Below are positions 6,202-12,505 of a DNA stretch of 17,627 bases, piece by piece; position 1 is the stretch's first letter, and the number at the start of each line of letters is the position of its first letter. Below the pieces are notes generated by a model that did no database searches, had not been told where the DNA came from, and saw only the letters and a list, made by a program, of their open reading frames with translations. Source of the DNA: UBA12151 sp964600645 (lineage in GTDB: Bacteria > Patescibacteriota > Minisyncoccia > Moranbacterales > UBA9337); contig CAZRJL010000017.1 of the NCBI GenBank assembly GCA_964600645.1, positions 1 to 17,627 on the forward strand, written 5' to 3'. A program made the translations under genes and the position numbers.

Positions 6202-6699
6202 TTAGTTATCCCTTTCGTGTATTGAGATATAAATATCTTTCGTGAACACGGGATTCCATGTCTTATGAGAGAGGACCAAGATAATCTCTTCCACATAATA
6301 ATACCCACCTGGAACATTATCATATCCAAGGTAGAGCCTCAACGGGGGATATTTTTGCGATTCATTCATACTTACAGAAAATATATATTCCCCGTCAGCT
6401 TCCTTGAATATTACGATGTTTTCATCAAAGAAAACATCACGATTATTTTCGTCTTTCTTGCGAAAAAAACCAACCGGTTTTTTCGCTTTGTCGTTAAATT
6501 TTACGAGGAAATTTACGACTGCTGGGTCGCCCTCCGTTTCCTCGCTAATTTGAGTGATTGTCAGTTCACTCTCGGCCTCAATAATTGTCGGGTCGAATGT
6601 CAACCCACCATTTAATGAAGCCTCATTGACGTACGCAGAAGCTTTTGAAGAAAAAAACATTGCCATCAGACAAAAAAGTGCGGTTATGAATTGTTTCAT
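6202..6699 (-). CDS. Secreted protein of unknown function, probable beta-sandwich
   Basis: The 165-residue product has a clear signal peptide (KQFITALFCLMAMFF, cleavage after SKASA at about residue 22). The mature part of about 143 residues alternates hydrophobic and polar residues with many Val, Ile, Tyr and Phe, suggesting beta strands. No cysteine, zinc or catalytic motif is visible in the mature part. It has a rare feature for this window: a good Shine-Dalgarno (GAGGA, bases 6710-6706) seven bases before the ATG. It is monocistronic, with its own promoter (6765-6793) and terminator (6145-6188). I do not recognise a family; an Ig-like surface or binding protein is a guess. Confidence 0.8.
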   Translation of the reverse strand: MKQFITALFCLMAMFFSSKASAYVNEASLNGGLTFDPTIIEAESELTITQISEETEGDPAVVNFLVKFNDKAKKPVGFFRKKDENNRDVFFDENIVIFKEADGEYIFSVSMNESQKYPPLRLYLGYDNVPGGYYYVEEIILVLSHKTWNPVFTKDIYISIHERDN

Positions 6700-6764
6700 C
6701 GCAAGTCCTCTTTAAAAGTTAAGGTGCTATTTTTAAAATGTCGGCCAATCCGGCAATAGACGAC

Positions 6765-6793
6765 ATATTATCAGTGTTTCCAGAATAAATCAA
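6765..6793 (-). promoter_or_regulatory. Promoter of the secreted protein gene at 6202-6699
   Basis: On the minus strand, TTGATT (6793-6788), a 17-base spacer ending in TGA and TAATAT (6770-6765) form an extended -10 promoter. The leader would be about 60 bases. The same TGA-TAATAT extended -10 recurs at the promoter at 8820-8847. Confidence 0.65.
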
Positions 6794-6831
6794 TAGGCTG
6801 TATAAGGTGAGTACATAGAGAAAAATTTCAA

Positions 6832-6860
6832 ATCAAAAAAATCACCAACACGGTGATTTA
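6832..6860 (-). terminator. Terminator after tRNA-Gln
   Basis: Read on the minus strand, an 8-bp stem (AAATCACC, 6859-6852, with 6846-6839) has a 5-base loop and is followed by a run of T with the sequence continuing TTTTGATT. It lies 14 bases beyond the 3' end of the tRNA and would end the dnaX-tRNA transcript. Confidence 0.85.
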
Positions 6861-6873
6861 TGAGATTTGTATG

Positions 6874-6945
6874 TTGGGGCGGTAGGATTCGAACCTACGC
6901 GTGGGGGCTTCAAAGGCCCCTGCCTTACCGCTTGGCTACGCCCCA
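6874..6945 (-). tRNA. tRNA-Gln (anticodon UUG)
   Basis: The 72 bases fold into a full cloverleaf. The 7-bp acceptor stem is TGGGGCG/CGCCCCA, the D-arm is GCC/GGC, and the 5-bp anticodon stem GGGGC/GCCCC carries loop CTTTGAA (anticodon at 6913-6911). The T-arm is GTAGG/CCTAC with loop TTCGAAT, and the discriminator base is A. CCA is not encoded (CAT follows), so it must be added by a tRNA nucleotidyltransferase. The gene lies downstream of dnaX on the same strand and is probably processed from that transcript. Confidence 0.97.
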
Positions 6946-7100
6946 GTAAAATAATTTTTTAACTTATCTTTCAGAACTTCTCTTCCATATCCACTCTTAT
7001 AAAATCTTTCCATTTCTTCAGCATCTTTTTTATTTGTGTGTGCTTCATAAAATATCAATTTGTATGGAGCCCCAATGTATTTCAGTTTTCTTCCACTATT
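6936..7100 (-). pseudogene. C-terminal fragment of a GIY-YIG domain protein
   Basis: In a frame different from dnaX, 54 codons encode a peptide that starts NSGRKLKYIGAPYKLIFYEA and continues with NKKDAEEMERF and GREVLKDKLKNYF. This is the second half of the small single-domain GIY-YIG nuclease family as I know it: a conserved NSG...APYKLIYYEA...REK...L..RLKNY pattern. The N-terminal half with GIY, YIG and the catalytic Arg is missing and there is no start codon. It overlaps the last codons and stop of dnaX at one end. At the other end its stop TAG (6938-6936) falls inside the tRNA-Gln gene. It appears to be a remnant left by a deletion. Confidence 0.75.
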
Positions 7101-8752
7101 TTTCCGCCAAACATTTCAGTGGCGGCGTCTAGGAGAGAAGCTGTTTCACTTGGTTTGTCTTGTTGTTCGTTTGACGTGTTGGAATGGTTGAATTTCTTGC
7201 TGATTTTTATTCCCACTTCTTCTTCCGTAGCAATATTGATTTTGCAGTCAACTTCTAGGATTTTATCGAAAATTTGCTTGATTGTCAACCTGTTTTGCGG
7301 TTCATTGAATTTTTCTTTGTAGAAAGAAAAGGCAGTGGCGATAGTAATCACATTTCCTTCGGTTTTGACCGCTTCACAGTTGGAAAGAAGCGCCGCCAGA
7401 GAATGATTGGTCGGGCGAATTTGGGAAAGAAAATTATTCCAAGCTGTTTTCACTTCGCTTAAATCAATATTTTTTTTCGGGTACGCGGTTTTTTCTTCGA
7501 ATTTTTCCGGAGCGTCCAGAATATCATTTTCCGAAGCGATTTTAACTTCCGCAACTTTTTCTACGGTTTTTTCTTGAATTTTTTCCGGGAGAATATTTTC
7601 TTTGCTTTGTTTTTCCGATTCATTTGAAGTAGGGTGGTTGAGGGTAGTTTCCGGGATATTCTTTTTATCGGCAATTTTGACCATTGCAATTTCCAGTGGA
7701 AGCTGAGGCAGGAACGATGATTTTATTTTGTTTTGCGATTCTGTGAGAATTTCGAGCGCGAAAATAATGTCCTCCAAAGATGTTTTCTTGGCGAGTAAGG
7801 TTATTGACTCTAATTGTTCCGCAGTGAAATTTTTGGAAATTTCCGGCATTTCGGGATTGATGCAAAGAAGCATAGTTTGACGCAAATAGTTCAAAAGGGC
7901 TTTTCCGAAAACTTCCAAATCAGCTCCGTTTTTGGCAAGCTCGTTCAACAGTAAAAGTGATTCGGATGTTTGTCCTTGAAGTAATAATTTTGCCATTTTT
8001 TCCGTTTCATTGCGGGAAGTTGTTCCGAGGATTTCTTGAACTTCCGCAGAAGTAATATTTTTGTCTTCCAAAGAAATGATTTGTGCCAAAAGCGATTCGG
8101 CGTCGCGCATTCCTCCTTCAGCGGCAAGAGCGATCATTTCCAACGCTTCCTTTTCAACTTTTACTTTTTCACTTTTGGCGATAGAAGAGAGTTTTTGAAT
8201 TATATTATCTATTGAAAGGCGGGAAAAATCAAAACGTTGACAGCGAGAAAGGATGGTTTCCGGCACTTTGTGGATTTCCGTAGTTGCCAAAATAAAAATC
8301 GCGTGAGCGGGCGGTTCTTCCAGTGTTTTGAGCAGGGCATTGAACGCGCCGGAAGAGAGCATATGCACTTCGTCGATGATATATATTTTGTATTTTCCGA
8401 CAGCCGGCGAGAGTTTGACGGTTTCGCGCAGTTCGCGGATGTTTTCCACTCCGGTATTGGAGGCGGCATCAATTTCGATGATATCCATTGATTTTCCTTG
8501 CGAAATGAGTTGGCAGGATTGGCATTTTTCGCAAGGTTCATTTTTATTTCGATCCATACAGCTGATAGCTTTGGCGAAAATGCGCGCCAATGTTGTCTTT
8601 CCGGTTCCACGCGGTCCGGTAAAAAGATAGGCGTGCCCGATGCGATTGTTAGTGATAGCGCCAGAAAGTGTGCGCACGATGTGCTGTTGTCCGATAATGT
8701 CCGAAAACTTTTGCGGACGGTATTTTCGATATAATGTAGTTGATTTATTCAT
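7082..8752 (-). CDS. dnaX: DNA polymerase III subunit tau (gamma/tau)
   Basis: The 556-residue clamp-loader ATPase opens STTLYRKYRPQKFSDIIGQ. It has Walker A GPRGTGKT (46-53), zinc cysteines C65, C74, C77 and C80, Walker B DEVH (127-130), sensor 1 ATTE (156-159) and the SRC arginine finger (169-171). The protein loads the sliding clamp and, through the tau-specific tail, links polymerases at the fork. The frame extends upstream of 8752, but homology favours this ATG. A weak promoter (8761-8788) would put the start of transcription almost at the ATG, so the mRNA may be nearly leaderless. A run of eight A at codons 426-428 could produce a short gamma form. The last few codons seem to come from a GIY-YIG remnant. 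Confidence 0.97.
   Translation of the reverse strand: MNKSTTLYRKYRPQKFSDIIGQQHIVRTLSGAITNNRIGHAYLFTGPRGTGKTTLARIFAKAISCMDRNKNEPCEKCQSCQLISQGKSMDIIEIDAASNTGVENIRELRETVKLSPAVGKYKIYIIDEVHMLSSGAFNALLKTLEEPPAHAIFILATTEIHKVPETILSRCQRFDFSRLSIDNIIQKLSSIAKSEKVKVEKEALEMIALAAEGGMRDAESLLAQIISLEDKNITSAEVQEILGTTSRNETEKMAKLLLQGQTSESLLLLNELAKNGADLEVFGKALLNYLRQTMLLCINPEMPEISKNFTAEQLESITLLAKKTSLEDIIFALEILTESQNKIKSSFLPQLPLEIAMVKIADKKNIPETTLNHPTSNESEKQSKENILPEKIQEKTVEKVAEVKIASENDILDAPEKFEEKTAYPKKNIDLSEVKTAWNNFLSQIRPTNHSLAALLSNCEAVKTEGNVITIATAFSFYKEKFNEPQNRLTIKQIFDKILEVDCKINIATEEEVGIKISKKFNHSNTSNEQQDKPSETASLLDAATEMFGGKIVEEN
7470..7477 (-). promoter_or_regulatory. Candidate slippage site in dnaX producing a gamma-like subunit
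   Basis: Codons 426-428 read AAA AAA AAT, part of eight consecutive A on the coding strand. Adding one A (or a -1 ribosomal shift at A-AAA-AAT) gives TAT TGA and a 429-residue product; losing one A reaches TAA within four codons. E. coli gamma is 431 residues, and Thermus dnaX uses an A run for transcriptional slippage. The position, just before the tau tail, fits. Confidence 0.5.
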
Positions 8753-8760
8753 ATAGGATA

Positions 8761-8788
8761 ATAGTAGCATTTTTGCTGTAAAAAACAA
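8761..8788 (-). promoter_or_regulatory. Possible dnaX promoter
   Basis: On the minus strand, TTGTTT (8788-8783), a 16-base spacer and extended TGC-TACTAT (8766-8761) lie directly before the dnaX start. The -10 matches only 4 of 6 positions. Confidence 0.35.
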
Positions 8789-8819
8789 AATTCCCAAAAG
8801 CGGACACATTCTGCCTGTT

Positions 8820-8847
8820 TTGTGTCACTAAGAAGCTGTGATAATAT
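8820..8847 (+). promoter_or_regulatory. Promoter of the M23 peptidase gene
   Basis: TTGTGT (8820-8825), a 16-base spacer and the extended -10 TGA-TAATAT (8839-8847) face right. They give a leader of about 130 bases. This is the divergent partner of the dnaX promoter region. Confidence 0.55.
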
Positions 8848-8893
8848 ATTAGCGTATATAAGTATTTAAAATCAGTACCTTAACAATATCAAA

Positions 8894-8903
8894 AAGGAGG
8901 TGA
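8894..8903 (+). promoter_or_regulatory. Perfect Shine-Dalgarno without a standard start codon
   Basis: AAGGAGGTGA is a full complement of the 16S rRNA tail. The only codon at normal spacing is ATT at 8910. From there 26 codons stay open and stop at TGA 8988-8990, overlapping the ATG (8987) of the peptidase gene. It may mark a short leader peptide or a ribosome standby site. Confidence 0.35.
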
Positions 8904-8986
8904 AAAAACATTCATTTTGTATTGCAGTTTGGCGAAAAGAATAAATCAATTAATAAAAAAACATCAAATAAAAGGAGTATGAAAAA

Positions 8987-10126
8987 ATGAAAAGAGTGTC
9001 TATTGTTTCTTTCATACTTGTTTTGTGGTTTGGATCAGCTTTGGCGTATGATATATGCGATCCATTGGCTCCCGTTGTCCCCTGCACTTACAACGGAGTG
9101 GATAAGCAGGGATTTTTAAATTCTGTATGGCACAGAATTTTTTATTCTTCCTCTCTTTGTTCCGAAGCCCTTTTTGATGCAAATGGAAATTTATACTGGC
9201 TTTCTTGTTATGGAAACTATGAGGCAGTTGCTAAATTTTCTTTGTCCGGCGAAACATGGGAAGAAAATCTTCCGTTTAACGGGTACAACTATTCTGTCGC
9301 GGTTGACGCGGAGTATTTCTGGTGCGGAGGAACCTCCGGAAATTCTTGCCCGGGTGAAAGTATTCTTTCAATTGTCATTGATCCTCCGGAAAGCGGAGGT
9401 GTCGCCAGTTATCCCGAAGGGGATGGCATCTATTGTGGTATTGATGAATATGAAATTTGCCAAGTGAGTTTCAATTTTTACGAAGAAGTAATCCTAACCG
9501 CCTATCCTTCCGATAGCAGTTGGGAGTTTTCTCACTGGGATGACGGATTATCTTGCTATCAAGATAATCCTTTGACTGTAGCTATGGATGGATCGAAGAC
9601 GTTGACAGCGGTGTTTGATTTAGTACTTCAATTCCCATTGACTGGTTCGTTAGAGTCTAGAACTATCAATTTGGGATTTGGTGATTATTGGAGTTTTGGA
9701 CAATGTCCAATAGGAACAGACAAAATTCATTCTGGTATTGATGTTAATGCAACAGCAGATGAGGTGGTAAAAGCTGCTGCAAACGGTGTGATTAAATTGA
9801 TCTTTGAAGATTCATCCCAATATCAATGGGGGTGGTGTATAGTTATTGAGCATGATGATGGATTATACACTACTACATACTGGCATCTTAATGATCCGAG
9901 AAATGCTCAAATATATGAAGGCGCTACGGTTGCAAAAGGGCAAAGTATCGGTACTGTTAAAAATATGTTAGCAAATACCCATTTTCATTTCGGAGTTAGG
10001 ATGCATGCATATACATCTGATAATATACCAAATGCAGGTGCACTTCCTCAAAATGATTGCGGTACACCGGTTTATCCAGCTTTTCCAGAGTTCTTTGTTG
10101 ATCCTTATATGTTGACATACGAATAG
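8987..10126 (+). CDS. Secreted M23-family (LytM-type) metallopeptidase with an InlB-repeat-like domain
   Basis: The 379-residue product has a signal peptide (cleavage after ALA at about residue 20). Next is a cysteine-rich region of unknown fold (21-125), then a segment around 128-211 ending WEFSHWDDGL and SKTLTAVF, typical of divergent InlB B-repeats found on bacterial surfaces. The C-terminal M23 domain carries the zinc ligands H248 and D252 (HSGID), H300 (TTTYWHL) and HxH at 332-334 (THFHF), plus GATVAKGQSIGTV. M23 enzymes cut peptidoglycan cross-bridges. All metal ligands are present, so it is predicted active. GGAG lies at 8974-8977, nine bases before the ATG, and a strong terminator follows. 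The enzyme may remodel the cell wall or act on another cell's wall. Confidence 0.9.
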   Translation: MKRVSIVSFILVLWFGSALAYDICDPLAPVVPCTYNGVDKQGFLNSVWHRIFYSSSLCSEALFDANGNLYWLSCYGNYEAVAKFSLSGETWEENLPFNGYNYSVAVDAEYFWCGGTSGNSCPGESILSIVIDPPESGGVASYPEGDGIYCGIDEYEICQVSFNFYEEVILTAYPSDSSWEFSHWDDGLSCYQDNPLTVAMDGSKTLTAVFDLVLQFPLTGSLESRTINLGFGDYWSFGQCPIGTDKIHSGIDVNATADEVVKAAANGVIKLIFEDSSQYQWGWCIVIEHDDGLYTTTYWHLNDPRNAQIYEGATVAKGQSIGTVKNMLANTHFHFGVRMHAYTSDNIPNAGALPQNDCGTPVYPAFPEFFVDPYMLTYE

Positions 10127-10142
10127 AATTTATTCTATATCC

Positions 10143-10180
10143 AAAGAGCCCTAATAAGACGATTATTAGGGCTCTTTTTC
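10143..10180. terminator. Bidirectional terminator
   Basis: A perfect 15-bp stem (10143-10157 with 10163-10177) with a 5-base loop carries A and T runs on its flanks. It closes the M23 gene on the plus strand and the three-gene minus-strand unit converging from the right. Confidence 0.95.
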
Positions 10181-10199
10181 TTGCTTCTAAAATATCATG

Positions 10200-11018
10200 T
10201 CAGAAAGTACTACAGTCTAGTTCTTCTCCTGAGCATTGGATACATCTTTTTGTCATTTTAATTTGGTTTGTAGCTATATCATAGTCAAAATTGGTATTTG
10301 AACTGCAGCCGGCGTCCCCGCTTTTACCTGTCATTTTTATTATATTTCCAAATTTTTCTCCAAAAGAGGTTGGCGGATCTGTCCAAATTAATCCATATGT
10401 TTGAACTTCATTTGTTCTTTGCGCCTCTTCCAAGATATTATCAATTATATTGTAACGAAAAATGTGATTTCCTCCACCCATATATTCACCGGAAAACACA
10501 ACTATGAATGCTGAATTATTTTCTGATAAACATCCCTCACTGTAATCATTGAAGTTGTCTTCTGATAATTTCTTACCTTTATTCATGCAAATGGAAGAAT
10601 TCTTATTTTTTTCAATATTGCAATATGATTCATATATATAAGTTATTCTATCTGGGTTTAGATAATGGTTGTTGTTTATGGATTCAATTCGGTACTCGAT
10701 AAAACCTTCACTATAATAATCATTTTTTTCTATTTCTGTGATAAATTTTTTCCACCAAATTTTTTCTTTATATTTTCCCTTTCCTCCGCATATGTCAAAT
10801 TGTAGTTTTCCCCAATCTATTGATTCTGGTTTATCTGTGATAATTGTCGATTGGCTTGGTGTTGTTTCTGCAGTTTTATTTCCTTCTGTTTTTTGTGGCA
10901 TAATAGAATTTTGGTTATCTGTTTTTTGTATTTTTTTCCATTCCCACGCAAAAACTCCAATTGTAACTATTATAATCGCAAGGATGATGCTTCCAATAAT
11001 GATTTTTTTCTTATCCAT
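10200..11018 (-). CDS. Membrane-anchored extracellular protein of unknown function
   Basis: The product is 272 residues: MDKKKIIIGSIILAIIIVTIGVF forms a basic start and one membrane helix (about 5-24). A Ser/Thr/Gln/Lys linker (30-65) and an exported domain of about 200 residues follow. Seven or so cysteines are scattered through it (DICGG, SYCNI, SSICM, EGCLS, AGCSS, and CIQC near the end), suggesting disulphides. No catalytic motif is visible. It lies 15 bases after the GtrA-like gene and ends at the shared terminator, so it is the last gene of the unit. No Shine-Dalgarno. I recognise no family. Confidence 0.8.
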   Translation of the reverse strand: MDKKKIIIGSIILAIIIVTIGVFAWEWKKIQKTDNQNSIMPQKTEGNKTAETTPSQSTIITDKPESIDWGKLQFDICGGKGKYKEKIWWKKFITEIEKNDYYSEGFIEYRIESINNNHYLNPDRITYIYESYCNIEKNKNSSICMNKGKKLSEDNFNDYSEGCLSENNSAFIVVFSGEYMGGGNHIFRYNIIDNILEEAQRTNEVQTYGLIWTDPPTSFGEKFGNIIKMTGKSGDAGCSSNTNFDYDIATNQIKMTKRCIQCSGEELDCSTF

Positions 11019-11033
11019 TTTTTGTTGTTTATA

Positions 11034-11492
11034 TTATTTCTTGAAAACCCAGAATTTGTAGCCGATGAAGTTCCAGAATAGTCCGACAGCGGTTCCGGCG
11101 AGACCGCCGATGCTTACCCAGAGTTGATCAGTGAGGAATTTCAAACTGACAAATTCATTGATTGGTTCTTTGAGATAGGTTACCGTGATGGTTGCGACTG
11201 AAACATTAATGAGCATTCCAATTACGCTTACAAACAAAAATTGAGAAAACTTTCTTCCTTCGTCTTTCTTGGATTTGTCTTGAAATGTCCAATGTTTATT
11301 CAGAAAATAACTGAAAGTCACCGCTACTAAAAACGAAACTCCTTTTTGGATTCCGTAGCCGGCCCCGTCTTTTATTCCTGTGGTTATTGTTTCTATATTA
11401 AGCACTACCAGATCCACTCCGGTATTCATTGCGCCGATAGCGGCAAATCGCAGAAATTGACTGAGTGATTTTTTTGTTTCTTTTGTATCCAT
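11034..11492 (-). CDS. GtrA-like membrane protein
   Basis: The 152-residue protein has four predicted membrane helices and GtrA-family hallmarks: an N-terminal FLRFAAIGAMNTGVDLVVLN, an internal YFLNKHWTFQ and a C-terminal FWNFIGYKFWVF. GtrA-like proteins are thought to help move lipid-linked sugars across the membrane during cell-surface polysaccharide or glycan assembly. Length is normal for the family. It is the middle gene of a three-gene minus-strand unit, 34 bases after the gene at 11527-12309 and 15 bases before the anchored protein, which it might help glycosylate or display (a guess from position only). Confidence 0.88.
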   Translation of the reverse strand: MDTKETKKSLSQFLRFAAIGAMNTGVDLVVLNIETITTGIKDGAGYGIQKGVSFLVAVTFSYFLNKHWTFQDKSKKDEGRKFSQFLFVSVIGMLINVSVATITVTYLKEPINEFVSLKFLTDQLWVSIGGLAGTAVGLFWNFIGYKFWVFKK

Positions 11493-11526
11493 TTTTTAAG
11501 TCAGTTTTTTTATTTTATTATTTTTT

Positions 11527-12309
11527 TTAACTCCCGGCTTTTTCTCTCTCGATTTCTTTTTTTATTTCCTCAATGTCCATTGCCCATTCATCCATATCTG
11601 AACTATTGCTTGAAGCAATTTCTATTTCTGCGTCTTTTGATTCTTCTTCTTTGAATGCGGGTGTTATTTCCGGTTCATTTTTGGAGGAATCCTCCTCTTG
11701 AATTTCGATGGCCGGCTGGTGAAAATTAAAATTTGAAGCCGAACCTTTTTGTAGAACATTTTCAATCGCCGCCCAATTACTGTTGATTTTTTTTGGAACG
11801 ACAATTACAACTTCATCCCCTGGTTCTATTTTGAAATAGGTGATGGATGCTAAAAGTATTCGATATGGTTTTCCATCTGCAATGACAAAATAATTTTCAT
11901 TTTCGTCTTGTCCGACAACGCCGATAATGTTTTTTCTTTCGGCCGGACCGATTTGTTTGTAGATAAAAGATCCGTTGGAAGAAATTGTGAGCTTGAGCAG
12001 ATCTCCTTCTACAAGCTTTGACTTGGATGCGTAATTTGCTGGAACGGGATATTGTTTGCCATCGGTGCCGACCATAATTTGTCCGTCAAATGTTCCTTGG
12101 ATAATGTTTTCCCCGTCTTCGGATTCTTCGATTTTTCTTCGGCGTCCGGTTTTCTTTTTACCCTCCAAATTCAAAAGCATCGCTTTGGCGCTTTGGATGG
12201 TTTTTTCCGCGCTGTTGATTGTGTCGCGAAGGGCTTCAATTTGGCGTATTTTGTTTTCTTCGGTTATATCAACAGCCGAAGCTTTTATTTTTTTATTTTC
12301 TTTTTTCAT
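11527..12309 (-). CDS. Conserved hypothetical protein of Patescibacteria type
   Basis: The 260-residue soluble protein has an N-terminal Lys-rich helix pair (about 15-50), a basic patch KKTGRRRK and a compact beta-rich core (about 65-190). The core contains GTFDGQIMVGTDGKQYPVP, NYASKSKLVEGDLLKL, FIYKQIGPAERKNIIGVV, and YFKIEPGDEVVIVVPK followed by WAAIENVL. An acidic tail runs from 200 to 260. I believe proteins with this core recur in Patescibacteria genomes as hypotheticals, but this is memory, not a search. The core reads like two small barrels; a nucleic-acid-binding role is only a suggestion. The frame extends to a TTG at 12363 through a G8 run, but the ATG at 12309 is a better start. 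It is first in its operon behind a strong promoter. Confidence 0.82.
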   Translation of the reverse strand: MKKENKKIKASAVDITEENKIRQIEALRDTINSAEKTIQSAKAMLLNLEGKKKTGRRRKIEESEDGENIIQGTFDGQIMVGTDGKQYPVPANYASKSKLVEGDLLKLTISSNGSFIYKQIGPAERKNIIGVVGQDENENYFVIADGKPYRILLASITYFKIEPGDEVVIVVPKKINSNWAAIENVLQKGSASNFNFHQPAIEIQEEDSSKNEPEITPAFKEEESKDAEIEIASSNSSDMDEWAMDIEEIKKEIEREKAGS

Positions 12310-12327
12310 TTTTATTTTAAAATTGGA

Positions 12328-12360
12328 CAAATCTGAAAAGAAAACCCCCCCCAAGATTTG
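12328..12360 (-). promoter_or_regulatory. Leader hairpin with a G8 tract in the loop
   Basis: CAAATCT and AGATTTG (12360-12354 with 12334-12328, minus strand) can pair in the 5' leader. They expose a loop that contains eight consecutive G (12352-12345). It lies between the promoter and the ATG at 12309. Confidence 0.4.
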
Positions 12361-12380
12361 CAATTTTTATTGTTAATAAA

Positions 12381-12409
12381 ATTATATAGTGTTTTTTAAA
12401 ATATGGCAA
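12381..12409 (-). promoter_or_regulatory. Strong promoter of the three-gene minus-strand unit
   Basis: On the minus strand, TTGCCA (12409-12404), a 17-base spacer and a perfect TATAAT (12386-12381) predict a start near 12374 and a leader of about 65 bases. Confidence 0.82.
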
Positions 12410-12436
12410 CTTGATTTTAACCATTCATTAAAAACG

Positions 12437-12445
12437 TGCTATTAT
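12437..12445 (+). promoter_or_regulatory. Possible extended -10 promoter of the MFS gene
   Basis: TGC-TATTAT lies 61 bases before the MFS start, without a convincing -35 at the right distance. It is the best plus-strand candidate in the divergent intergenic region. Confidence 0.25.
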
Positions 12446-12505
12446 TGCACTATATATTACGCTAATATTTCGTTTATATTTAAGATGAGTTAAAGCAATA
12501 TAAAA

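Noticed and set aside
10123..10138. Near-palindrome ATAGAAT-TT-ATTCTAT over the stop codon of the M23 gene
   Set aside because: The loop would be only 2 bases and the sequence is A+T-rich; the real terminator is the 15-bp stem just downstream.
12310..12363. Upstream extension of the 260-residue protein to a TTG start
   Set aside because: It would start close to the predicted transcription start and run through the G8 tract; the ATG at 12309 precedes the normal Lys-rich N-terminus.
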